DNA of 64,000 nucleotides. It comes from Candidatus Poribacteria bacterium (GTDB taxonomy: Bacteria > Poribacteria > WGA-4E > PCPOR2b). The position numbers were made by a program, and so were the translations under genes. Positions 35,916 to 43,720 of the stretch are shown piece after piece. The stretch covers positions 115,076 through 179,075 of the forward strand of contig PYIZ01000006.1 of the NCBI GenBank assembly GCA_003635265.1, read 5' to 3'. Every line of letters begins with the position of its first letter. Within the stretch, counting starts at the first letter, position 1. The notes under the pieces are model-generated. The model had not been told where the DNA came from, did no database searches, and was given only the letters and a program-made list of their open reading frames with translations.

Positions 35916-36725
35916 ATGTCAGAGTGCCAAAACACGTCGGTTAGAATCGAGGAACGCTTTCTCTTTGACCTCAACGGCTTTCTGATCCTCCGAAATGTCC
36001 TCTCTTCTGAAGAATGTGCAGAGTACTTGGAAACCTTGAGCAAACTTGAAAGTCAGACCTACGAGGACAAATGGATGGAAACCGTCGGACCTGGTCGACC
36101 CACCCGCGAAACCGGACGAATCCATCAGATTCGGCTTAACGGTCTGCCGCGGCTGCATAGTATCTTCGATCGACTCATTGACCACCCACGTATCCTACCC
36201 TATCTGCATGAATTCGTGGGTGAACCGCAGCTTATTAATACTTGGTCTATCTCCAAGTTTTGTGGTGCAGAGCAGGGCGGTTGGCATCGCGGTGTTCCTA
36301 CCACAGACTATTCGTATAGCAACGGTGTGATCCGAAGCCGTATGTTCAACGTTGTGTTTTTTCTCACAGAGAATGGCGCAGAGGATGGGTGCATCGTCGC
36401 GTTACCCGGCTCTCACAAAAGTAATTTCGACCTGACTTGGCGGGATTACAAAGGCTTAGAGATGCCCGGTGCTATCGCAGTCACCGGGAAGGCGGGCGAT
36501 GTCCTGATGTTTTCCGAAACCGTCATCCACGATGGCTTGCCTAAAACCACCCAGCCCGTTCGATCGAACCTCTACTACAACTACGTCCATGCACATTACA
36601 ACGTCATGACTCGTGAGCGTGGAAATTGCCACCACTTCTATTTTCCGCCAGAGATTCGAGAACGCCTCACACCGACGCAGCGCGAACTTACCGCCTGGAT
36701 GGAACTTGCTCGGTGGGATTATTAA
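35916..36725 (+). CDS. phytanoyl-CoA dioxygenase (PhyH) family protein, variant metal site
   Basis: A 269-residue PhyH-family protein. LFDLNGFLILRNVLSSEEC opens the fold. The expected HxD metal motif is GGWHRGVPTTDYS, where Gly stands in place of Asp; a nearby Asp (about residue 130) might serve instead. The distal His is in MFSETVIHDGLPKT and an Arg follows for oxoglutarate. GCIVALPGSHKSN and GKAGDVLMF are typical core stretches. Halogenases of this superfamily also lack the Asp, so the change is worth attention. It ends in a TTAA shared with the convergent aldo-keto reductase gene: the two stop codons overlap by two bases. Confidence 0.85.
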   Translation: MSECQNTSVRIEERFLFDLNGFLILRNVLSSEECAEYLETLSKLESQTYEDKWMETVGPGRPTRETGRIHQIRLNGLPRLHSIFDRLIDHPRILPYLHEFVGEPQLINTWSISKFCGAEQGGWHRGVPTTDYSYSNGVIRSRMFNVVFFLTENGAEDGCIVALPGSHKSNFDLTWRDYKGLEMPGAIAVTGKAGDVLMFSETVIHDGLPKTTQPVRSNLYYNYVHAHYNVMTRERGNCHHFYFPPEIRERLTPTQRELTAWMELARWDY

Positions 36726-38308
36726 TGCACACGCGCTACACTTTCGATAAGTGCAAGCGGCTGTGGGAAATTAGGCACTTCCATAATCCCCATTGCATCC
36801 TCAACATATTCTTCGCGTTTCATCCCATTCAGGACAACGGACACCCCTGGCGATGAAGTCACGAAGTTCAAGGCTCGCTGGGAGAGGCTTAACGTCCCCT
36901 GCTCATCGGAGAGGTGTTGGTTCAAAGCCTCAGAAATCGGTTCAACTTTTTCCGCCTCCACACGGTTAAAGATTTCCGTAATGATTACGAACAGGGTGTT
37001 GAGCGCCTGTACATATTGAGCGAGCAAGTCTTCCCATTCTGTTTGGTGTTGATTCATACAGGCGATTCCGGTTTGGCGCAGGTAGGCATTAATCTGTGGA
37101 ATTAGGTGCTGCTGTAAAATTTGTTCCCAGTGATTGCGATCTTGGACACGCGGCATAAATCCGCCGAGTTGTTGGGCGACGTCATAAAAGAGATGGACAT
37201 TTACTTGATTTTGTACCGAATCGAAAATCCCCCAACCTTTCAGTGTGCTCTCCAGCCTTGTTTCGATTTGGGTTAATGCGCCTTCTGCTAGGGTCATCAT
37301 TTGGGGATAATCGGCGTTTGGACGATGGTCATACTGCGCTAGGCGGGTCATCCGATTATCCTTGAAAGCGTTCAGAGGGCGATTCACGAGAACGCCAAGT
37401 CCAAGCGATTTCGCGGCTTCAAGGACTGCGATGCGTTGGCCGTTGATTTCGTTATTCGATTCGGTTAATGCCTCGGGTTCAACCAGATTGTACGGAAGTT
37501 GAATGACCTTGAAATGGCTCACGGCATGGTCTCCATACACGGTTTCTGCTGCTTTGGTAGCTGCTTCATGAACGCGATTAAGGGAGACATACTCGAAGTC
37601 GGTTTGTGCTGAAGGGAAGGTATTTGACGAAATACCGTAGTAGCGAATCTTTCCATCAGCTACGAACTGTTCCATCTGTACAAATGCGCGGTAGACGCGG
37701 TCATAGAATTTATCTTGAGTTGTGTCCCAGCTAGATAGAGAAGATCGGTTTTTGGCGTCGGATAGGAAATATTCTGGGTTGTGTAGTAGATAAACATCAA
37801 TAGTCTCCAATCCCAGCCGATCTGTGCTACGCGTCCACTGGTCAGTCAAAAAATCAGGATGGATGCAGTGCCAGCAGCCCTCCATATATTTGACTACATC
37901 CTCCCACGGATTGCCCGACGCTTCCCGTTGTTGTGCCTGTTCGAGGTTTTGCCCCTGCATGTAGCCAACTTTAGAGACAAGGATGATTTCTTCCCGTTTA
38001 ATTTTATTGGCGGAAATCATCTTTTGCAGGACATTACCGATCAGGGTTTCGCTGCCGCCATCGGTGTAGTTGCTGGACGTATCAATTAGGTTACACCCCG
38101 CTTCGATTGCGGTTTCGAGCGTTTCAACGTGCGTCTCGTTTTGGTCGTGCACACGGTACGTGCCGTAACCGATCTTGGACGTTATCAGATCTGTGCCGGT
38201 GAGTCGGCGATACGCATTCGCCTCGAAGGAGGGGTTTTGTGCGTTCATCCGATCTGCGAAGGCTTGTGTCGCTTGTGAGGTTGCATATCCGGTGATTTTG
38301 GAAGTCAT
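36722..38308 (-). CDS. aldo/keto reductase with long C-terminal extension
   Basis: A 528-residue protein whose N-terminal 290 residues are an aldo/keto reductase barrel: GYGTYRVHDQNETHVETLETAIEAGCNLIDTSSNY (catalytic Asp and Tyr), ILVSKVGY (Lys) and IDVYLLHNPEYF (His). Typical members have about 320 residues. Here the segment after NRPLNAFKD (about 325-490) is an additional helical region with many Gln and Leu, and the family's C-terminal NADP motif resumes as ALNFVTSSPGVSVVLNGMKREEYVEDAM near the end. The extra region is therefore an insertion in the barrel. AAGGAAC precedes the ATG. The substrate is unknown. Confidence 0.82.
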   Translation of the reverse strand: MTSKITGYATSQATQAFADRMNAQNPSFEANAYRRLTGTDLITSKIGYGTYRVHDQNETHVETLETAIEAGCNLIDTSSNYTDGGSETLIGNVLQKMISANKIKREEIILVSKVGYMQGQNLEQAQQREASGNPWEDVVKYMEGCWHCIHPDFLTDQWTRSTDRLGLETIDVYLLHNPEYFLSDAKNRSSLSSWDTTQDKFYDRVYRAFVQMEQFVADGKIRYYGISSNTFPSAQTDFEYVSLNRVHEAATKAAETVYGDHAVSHFKVIQLPYNLVEPEALTESNNEINGQRIAVLEAAKSLGLGVLVNRPLNAFKDNRMTRLAQYDHRPNADYPQMMTLAEGALTQIETRLESTLKGWGIFDSVQNQVNVHLFYDVAQQLGGFMPRVQDRNHWEQILQQHLIPQINAYLRQTGIACMNQHQTEWEDLLAQYVQALNTLFVIITEIFNRVEAEKVEPISEALNQHLSDEQGTLSLSQRALNFVTSSPGVSVVLNGMKREEYVEDAMGIMEVPNFPQPLALIESVARVH

Positions 38309-38366
38309 AGAAGTTCCTTGTTTGTTGACAGAGGATTGGTTTTAAGCTGCACGTATAGGTTCCTGT

Positions 38367-39575
38367 ATGATTTTACGCGCCAAATATGTAATGCCAGACA
38401 GCCGCACGGTCATTGAGAATGGTGCGGTTGCCATTCAAGGGTCAAAGATTGTCGATATTGGACTTTATCCGACAGTTCGGAGCAGTAGCACACCCCCGAT
38501 ACACGACCTCGGTGAAGCGGTGCTCACCCCCGGCTTGGTGAATGCACATACCCACCTTGATTTGACAAACAGTGCTGATTCAATCCAGCGGGTCCCTAAA
38601 TTTACCGATTGGATATTCCAAATTATTGCAAAACGAACCCCTTCAACAGTAGGACCATCTGTTCGTGAAGGGGTGCAGCAGAGTTTAGCCGGTGGTGTGA
38701 CAACAGTGGGAGATATCGACGGAACCGGGGGATCCATACAGATTCTACGGGATACTCCGATTCGGAAGGTGGTTTTCTTTGAGGTGCTCGGTTTTTCCGG
38801 CGAGCACGCCGCCATGGGACTCACTCGACTTGCGACGTATCTGGACTCTCTCCCTATTTCCGATTCGCTGTTGATGCCTGCGTTGTCTCCACACGCCCCT
38901 TATTCTACATCGGCTGATATTTATCGTCAATGTGTTGCATCTGGCTTGTCGGTTTGTACCCATATAGCAGAAACTAAGGAAGAGCTTGAGTTTCTCTCCA
39001 GCGGTACGGGTGCGTTCTTAGACTATCTGGAAGCGTTTGGCATTTCAACAGCCGAGTGGGTGCCCCTGCAACTGACACCTATGGAGTATATGGCAACATT
39101 GGGTATCTTGCGAGAGAGCTCGCTCTTGGCTCACTGCAATTACCTAATTGATGCTGATGTGACAACCCTTGCTGAGAGTGGTGCATCTGTGGTGTTCTGC
39201 CCGCGGAGTCACCATTACTTTTATCATACCGAACACCCTATCCTACAACTGATTGAAAGCGGAATCAATGTTGCTATCGGGACCGACAGTCTGGCGAGCA
39301 ATTGGTCGCTGAGTCTACTCGATGAGTTGAAGTTCCTCGCACGCACCCAACCACGTATCCGCCCTGAAACGTTATTCGACATGGTAACCTGTAACGGTGC
39401 AGATGCACTTGGTTTAGCGCAGGTTGGACGGTTGGAGAAAGACTGGCAGGCAGATATCATCGCGGTGCGAATTCCAAACGATGGTCGTCCTGCTATTGAA
39501 CAGATTCTTGATGGTTCTTCTGAGAATCTATTGACGGTTGTTGGCGGAAAAATCTGTTACGTATCAAACCACTAG
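38367..39575 (+). CDS. amidohydrolase-superfamily deaminase (aminofutalosine/SAH-deaminase-like)
   Basis: A 402-residue metal-dependent deaminase of the amidohydrolase superfamily. Metal and substrate motifs are in order: VNAHTHLDLT (about 60), SPHAPYSTSADIY (about 170), CTHIAETKEE (about 195), LLAHCNYL (about 250) and IGTDSLASN (about 305). This layout is shared by S-adenosylhomocysteine/methylthioadenosine deaminases and by the aminofutalosine deaminase of the alternative menaquinone pathway; GTDSLASN fits the latter somewhat better. No other menaquinone gene is nearby to decide. The upstream ribosome site is weak. It points away from the divergent aldo/keto reductase 58 bases off. Confidence 0.85.
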   Translation: MILRAKYVMPDSRTVIENGAVAIQGSKIVDIGLYPTVRSSSTPPIHDLGEAVLTPGLVNAHTHLDLTNSADSIQRVPKFTDWIFQIIAKRTPSTVGPSVREGVQQSLAGGVTTVGDIDGTGGSIQILRDTPIRKVVFFEVLGFSGEHAAMGLTRLATYLDSLPISDSLLMPALSPHAPYSTSADIYRQCVASGLSVCTHIAETKEELEFLSSGTGAFLDYLEAFGISTAEWVPLQLTPMEYMATLGILRESSLLAHCNYLIDADVTTLAESGASVVFCPRSHHYFYHTEHPILQLIESGINVAIGTDSLASNWSLSLLDELKFLARTQPRIRPETLFDMVTCNGADALGLAQVGRLEKDWQADIIAVRIPNDGRPAIEQILDGSSENLLTVVGGKICYVSNH

Positions 39576-39580
39576 GATAA

Positions 39581-39754
39581 GACTTACGCAGTTGAATGCT
39601 GAGTTTGCAGTTCAATGCTTTATCCCCAATGCGGGGCAAGATACCCCGCCTACGATGGGTGTGGATTCTGTCGATGCCCCGATACGCCCGATGAATCCCC
39701 GACTTGTCGGGATTAAGAAACGGGCAACTACAATATGAAGTGCGTGTAAGTCCT
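39581..39754. repeat. MITE-like element bounded by ACTTACGCA inverted ends
   Basis: GACTTACGCA (39581-39590) at the left and TGCGTGTAAGTCCT (39741-39754) at the right form imperfect inverted ends around 174 bases of non-coding DNA. Inside is a hairpin GCGGGG/CCCCGC (39631-39649), part of a GGGGCAAG..CCCCGCCTAC motif that recurs at 57909-57928. It lies between the deaminase stop and the TGA-containing gene. Confidence 0.6.
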
Positions 39755-39813
39755 GGGGCAGTGTGTAAACCTTCCCCCTGGCTCACACAAATCACAAAAA
39801 ATGGAGAAAATTG

Positions 39814-40155
39814 ATGAAAGCAAATTGGATGTTTTTTAGGAATAGCTGAACGTCTTGTCGAAAAGCGCAAGAGTTTCTTGACGCAAACAGCATTCAGGTA
39901 GACAGTCGAACCGATGCCCGCAAGGAGAAATTAGATCCAACCGAGGTTTGGGAGCGTATCAAAGCTGCCCAATCCATTCATGTTGCTAAGGGCAAAAAGG
40001 TCGATGTTTTTGACCCAAGTGTTGATCTACAAGGTACCATCCTCAAGGCGATTATGGGACGAAGCGGCAACCTACGCGCACCCACGCTACAGGTCGGAGA
40101 TACATTTTTCGTTGGGTTCAATGCGCTGTTATACGATGCGATTCCAACGAGGTGA
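39814..40155 (+). CDS. putative Spx/ArsC-like thioredoxin-fold selenoprotein (in-frame TGA as Sec12)
   Basis: ATG 39814 has GGAG seven bases upstream. The frame is open for 113 codons to TGA 40153 except for one TGA at 39847-39849 (codon 12). With Sec (U) there the start reads MKANWMFFRNSUTSCRKAQE. Spx/ArsC-family proteins have CTSCRKA at exactly this place, so TGA stands for the first Cys of CxxC and gives a UxxC redox motif. The rest fits the family from end to end: DARKEKLDPTEVWERIKAA, VAKGKKVDVFDP, ILKAIMGRSGNLRAPTL and QVGDTFFVGFN. No frameshift is seen before or after. A SECIS-like hairpin follows the TGA (39865-39884). The alternative is a point-mutated pseudogene. Role, by family: thiol/selenol redox reaction, perhaps reductase activity; exact substrate unknown. 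Confidence 0.78.
39865..39884 (+). promoter_or_regulatory. candidate bacterial SECIS hairpin
   Basis: GCGCAAG (39865-39871) pairs with CTTG-A-CGC (39877-39884; one bulged A) over the loop AGTTT. The loop starts 22 bases after the TGA, within the 16-37 range known for bacterial SECIS elements. It has G as its second base followed by U, as the consensus asks. It lies inside the coding frame, as bacterial elements must. Confidence 0.55.
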
Positions 40156-40322
40156 ATGCTGCATACCCCTGACCCACGAAGACGGTGGGCTTCACCGAAA
40201 TTGAGTGTGTAAGAAACAATTGTATCATCCGTCCCACCTCAATACCAGCAATTTTAATGATAAAAAATCCCCACCACGTCGTCTTACGCTATTATTGAAT
40301 CTTAAAACGGCAGGTGCTCATC

Positions 40323-41858
40323 ATGAGGATTGAATGTTCCAATGAAATTGACCTTGTCCGACAGACGCTAAATGGCGAGACATTAGCATTTGATCGGTTG
40401 GTCAAGCTACACCGAACAACAATCTATGCGTTGGTCCTTTCGTATATCAAAGATCCGGCGGATGCCGAAGATCTCACACAACGGGTATTTATTCGAGCAT
40501 ACGAGCGGTTGGCAACCTTGCGGGAGTTGGATCGCTTTCGACCGTGGCTTCTACAGATTGCACACAACACCTGCAAGGATTGGCTCCGGCGGCGAAGTGG
40601 TTTGACGACCCGCTTTGAGGCAACTAACGACACAGATTTTGCCGAAGTTGCTCCCTCCCCTGAAGATATTGCGTTGAAGGCTGAAATCGAAACCGTTGTG
40701 CGACAGGCAATCAGTGCCCTACGGGAAACTGATCGCAGACTGATGGAAGCCCGTTACATTGAAGGGGCAAGTTACGACCAGCTGCAGGTCGAGTCGGGTT
40801 TGTCGTATGCAGCGATTGCCAACCGCCTCAAGCGTGCAAAGCGGGAGATTCGCTGCCGAATCGAAAAACTGTTGGGTTGTGTGGCGGTGTTGCCGGGTCG
40901 AACATTTATTTTAGGAGGTATAGAAGCCGTGAAATTATCAGTGAAAGCGAAACTTGCAACGGTCGGGGTTGCAGCGGTTATCGGTATCGGTGGGGGTGGT
41001 GTGGTGTATCACCAGGCATTTGAATCAAACTCTGTTGAGGTCAACGAACAAGCCGTTTCGGTAGCGAACGCTGTTACAGAGAATTCATCAACAAAGGTTG
41101 TAGATCAGACAGATACAACGTCGGATAATAATTCCTCAATGAATGGCGCATCTATCCCTACGGCAGGTGAAGCGAATCACTTTGAAATTGCGACAGATGA
41201 CCGTGGTGTGAAGCCTGCGAAGACCGTTGAGATTGCAGATATACGGGAGGCTGTGCGGAATCTCTTGGAAGATAGACTGTCGGAAGAAACACTTGAGATG
41301 AAGGTAGAAGAGGTAGAAGAGGTTGTTCAAAAGGCTGTTCAAGCGGTAATAGAAACACTGGAACACCGTGGTGATAGTGGTGAGGATATAATTACCCAGG
41401 TAATCAAAAATAAGGATGAGCTCATGTTCATGGGTGAGCATGATGGGATCAAAACAAGCATAAGGATAGAGATGGAGCTGCGCGATCCCACTCATTCTGT
41501 ATTAACTCCGTCCGATCCGTCGGTTGAATCCACTGCCACCCTCTCTGAAATGTCTGAGAGCACCGCTCAATTTCCAGATGAAGATTGGGCGGAAGTTGAG
41601 AAACTGTTGAGCGAATTTTCAGATGAAGATTGGGCGGAACTGGCGAGACTACTGAGAGATTCCGCTGTTGAGGAAACGCCGCAACGAAATGGGCAAACAC
41701 CGCTCAACCCTAAACCGCAGCGGCGGATGGAAGAAACTATCGAGGAGCCGCCTGTTGATCCGTCCGTGCGACAAGAGATACAGCACCGACAGCGTCGTCC
41801 CCTTGAAAACGATACCGACGCGCTGCCCCCGAAGACAGATAGGAACATGGGGCGATAG
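40323..41858 (+). CDS. ECF-type sigma factor with membrane helix and exported C-terminal region
   Basis: A 511-residue protein whose first 190 residues are a full ECF sigma factor: region 2 (AFDRLVKLHRTTIYALVLSYIKDPADAEDLTQRVFIRAYE, then RFRPWLLQIAHNTCKDWLRRR) and region 4 (LRETDRRLMEARYIEGASYDQL, YAAIANRLKRAKREIR). A membrane helix follows at about 211-230 (ATVGVAAVIGIGGGGVVY), then some 280 residues rich in Glu, Ser, Thr and Asp with a tandem duplication of SDEDWAELARLL near 415-445. The C-terminal part would be outside the cytoplasm. ATG 40323 is preferred over GTG 40314 because of AGG eight bases before it. No anti-sigma gene is adjacent, so control may be built into this one protein. Confidence 0.85.
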   Translation: MRIECSNEIDLVRQTLNGETLAFDRLVKLHRTTIYALVLSYIKDPADAEDLTQRVFIRAYERLATLRELDRFRPWLLQIAHNTCKDWLRRRSGLTTRFEATNDTDFAEVAPSPEDIALKAEIETVVRQAISALRETDRRLMEARYIEGASYDQLQVESGLSYAAIANRLKRAKREIRCRIEKLLGCVAVLPGRTFILGGIEAVKLSVKAKLATVGVAAVIGIGGGGVVYHQAFESNSVEVNEQAVSVANAVTENSSTKVVDQTDTTSDNNSSMNGASIPTAGEANHFEIATDDRGVKPAKTVEIADIREAVRNLLEDRLSEETLEMKVEEVEEVVQKAVQAVIETLEHRGDSGEDIITQVIKNKDELMFMGEHDGIKTSIRIEMELRDPTHSVLTPSDPSVESTATLSEMSESTAQFPDEDWAEVEKLLSEFSDEDWAELARLLRDSAVEETPQRNGQTPLNPKPQRRMEETIEEPPVDPSVRQEIQHRQRRPLENDTDALPPKTDRNMGR

Positions 41859-42004
41859 TCGGGTAGCGTTGCCTTGCGATGGTAGAGGTAGGGTTCCCTC
41901 TCCAAAGGATTGGGAGATTTAACCTCTGCCGAGGTCAGCAAGTGGATGTTCACTAGGATTTACTCTTAATTGGCTCATCCAAAAAGAAAGTGCAAAGTAA
42001 GGAA

Positions 42005-42038
42005 AGAAGCCGAGTTTTGAAGAAAAAACTCGGCTTCT
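42005..42038 (+). terminator. strong hairpin after the sigma factor gene
   Basis: AGAAGCCGAGTTTT (42005-42018) and AAAACTCGGCTTCT (42025-42038) are perfect 14-bp complements with loop GAAGAA. It is 147 bases past the sigma factor stop and 50 bases ahead of the next gene. No long T-run follows, but the A/T-rich top of the stem and the location suit a terminator. Confidence 0.6.
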
Positions 42039-42087
42039 GTTGTGCAATAATATATTGACTTGCAGTGGAGAAGGAAGGGGCTATCTC

Positions 42088-42882
42088 ATGAAACAGATGA
42101 TGGTTATGTTGATACTTATGTTGTTGGTATCATCAGTACGGGCAGAGATATTTCGTGATGATTTTAACGATGGCGATTTAAAGGGCTGGGCGTTTGTAGA
42201 GGGTGATGAAGATGGCGGTATTCAAAACGGTGAATTGGTTCTTGGTTCTCCTAAAGCAGATAGTGAAGCGGAGGTTACCGTTGTCGTTGATGGTATAATC
42301 GCAAGCGACTACGAGGTGTCGGTATCTCTAAAAATCCGCAAGCTAGGTATTGGCGGTGGTGCAACCATTGGGCTGCGCGCTCATACGGATCCACTCCTTG
42401 AGCCGTTCATTGAGCAGTTGGCAGAGGGCGAGGCGAACAAGAAGGCGCGGGCACTTCTGTATCAGCGGTCTTACAGGTTTTCTCTAGGTAATATAGATAC
42501 TGGTGGTAGTGCACATATTCAAGATATAAGAAAAGGACTTGGAGCGATCATTCAACTTATGAAGGTTGTTAGAGGAAAAAACGTGTGGAATACCTTTGTT
42601 AAGGGCAAGTTACACACATTTCGGGAGTTTGATTTCAAGCTGCACAAGTGGTATCGTTTGAAGGTCATTGCCATGGGAAATCAGTTTCAATTTTTTATTG
42701 ATGACGAAGAAATGCTAGATTTTCTTGACGACACCTATACGGCAGGGAAAATTTATCTGTTGTCAGGGAGGGGGAGCCGTGTCCACTTTGATAACTTTGA
42801 GGCTCAATATGAGGCTCTTTCAGTGCAGCCCCGGAAGAAACTCACAACCACTTGGGGAGAGGTAAAGAGTAACTTCCATTGA
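42088..42882 (+). CDS. secreted LamG/DUF1080-like jelly-roll protein
   Basis: A 264-residue protein with signal peptide (MKQMMVMLILMLLVSSVRA, residues 1-19) followed by EIFRDDFNDGDLKGWAFVEGD, the usual opening of concanavalin-like/DUF1080-type domains. Further strands are SDYEVSVSLKIRKLG, HKWYRLKVIAMGNQFQFFIDDEEMLD and GRGSRVHFDNFEAQYE, which also match. Such domains bind or process sugars, but no catalytic residues can be named. ATG 42088 has GGAAGG nine bases upstream; ATG 42040 is in frame but adds 16 residues before the signal. No linked gene. Confidence 0.72.
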   Translation: MKQMMVMLILMLLVSSVRAEIFRDDFNDGDLKGWAFVEGDEDGGIQNGELVLGSPKADSEAEVTVVVDGIIASDYEVSVSLKIRKLGIGGGATIGLRAHTDPLLEPFIEQLAEGEANKKARALLYQRSYRFSLGNIDTGGSAHIQDIRKGLGAIIQLMKVVRGKNVWNTFVKGKLHTFREFDFKLHKWYRLKVIAMGNQFQFFIDDEEMLDFLDDTYTAGKIYLLSGRGSRVHFDNFEAQYEALSVQPRKKLTTTWGEVKSNFH

Positions 42883-42932
42883 AGTTCGGTCACGCATATT
42901 TGCATGGAGTCTGTTGACTGAATATGCTTCTG

Positions 42933-43703
42933 CTAAATATTCGACTTTGATTGACAACCATCAACGTTGAGACACGCACCGGTGACGAGACTTGCGCGTT
43001 CAGAAGCGAGGAACACTACCACGTCCGCTACCTCTTCAGGTTTTCCAAACCGACCCAACGGCATATCGCTTTCGACGAATGCAGCGATTCCTTCTGGATC
43101 CGCCTGCTGCCGTCGCTCCCAGCCGCCACCGGGAAATAGAATCGAACCGGGGGCAACGCTGTTGACGCGGATGTTATCCTTGGCAAGTTCACCCGCGAGG
43201 GACTTCGACATGCTAATCTCTGCCGCTTTTGCTGCATTATAAGTGATATGACCGCCACCCTCCCGTCCGTAAATTGACGAGATAGTGATGATAACGCCGC
43301 TTCCTTGTGCCTGCATCGTTGGGATGACCCCTCGACTCATGCGGGCGGCGGAAACAAGGTTCAGGTCGATGATTTCGTGCCATTCCTCATCAGAAATCTC
43401 AGAGGTCGGTGTCCATTTGCTCCCACCAACATTGTTAATCAGCACATCAGCCCTTCCATATTGCGCCAGTGTCGCCTCTACAAACGCATCGGCATCCTCA
43501 CCATCTGTGACATCGGCAAGTTTGGAAAATACCTCCGCTCCAAGTGCCTGGACCTCATTGGCAGCTGCGTCGAGTGTCTCCTGAGTTCTGCCACAGATAC
43601 TCAGTTTTGCACCTTCCGCTGCGAAACCGAGCGTGATTGCTCTCCCGATGCCTCGACTGGCACCGGTGACGATGACAACTTTATCTTTAAGGTTTAAATC
43701 CAC
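42933..43703 (-). CDS. SDR family oxidoreductase (FabG-like)
   Basis: A 256-residue classical short-chain dehydrogenase. The nucleotide motif is VTGASRGIGRAI (residues 13-24), NNVGGSK follows at about 90, the catalytic Ser is in ITISSIYG and the YxxxK pair in ITYNAAKAAEIS (about 155), then VNSVAPGSI. The end FLASERASLVTGACLNVDGC is typical. The start is GTG 43703 with AGGAG eight bases upstream. The stop of the Nramp-like gene lies 17 bases upstream, so the two are likely in one unit. The substrate cannot be told from sequence. Confidence 0.92.
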   Translation of the reverse strand: MDLNLKDKVVIVTGASRGIGRAITLGFAAEGAKLSICGRTQETLDAAANEVQALGAEVFSKLADVTDGEDADAFVEATLAQYGRADVLINNVGGSKWTPTSEISDEEWHEIIDLNLVSAARMSRGVIPTMQAQGSGVIITISSIYGREGGGHITYNAAKAAEISMSKSLAGELAKDNIRVNSVAPGSILFPGGGWERRQQADPEGIAAFVESDMPLGRFGKPEEVADVVVFLASERASLVTGACLNVDGCQSKSNI

Positions 43704-43720
43704 TTCGTTTTCTCCTATCC

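Noticed and set aside
39814..39849. Reading the TGA gene as a simple pseudogene
   Set aside because: A random stop falling exactly on the first Cys of CxxC, with a SECIS-like hairpin at the right distance and no other lesion, is less likely than Sec use. It remains the main alternative until sel genes are checked.
39980..40204. 74-codon + strand frame inside the selenoprotein candidate
   Set aside because: It is out of frame with the conserved Spx/ArsC-like reading and crosses its true stop; it has no family match.
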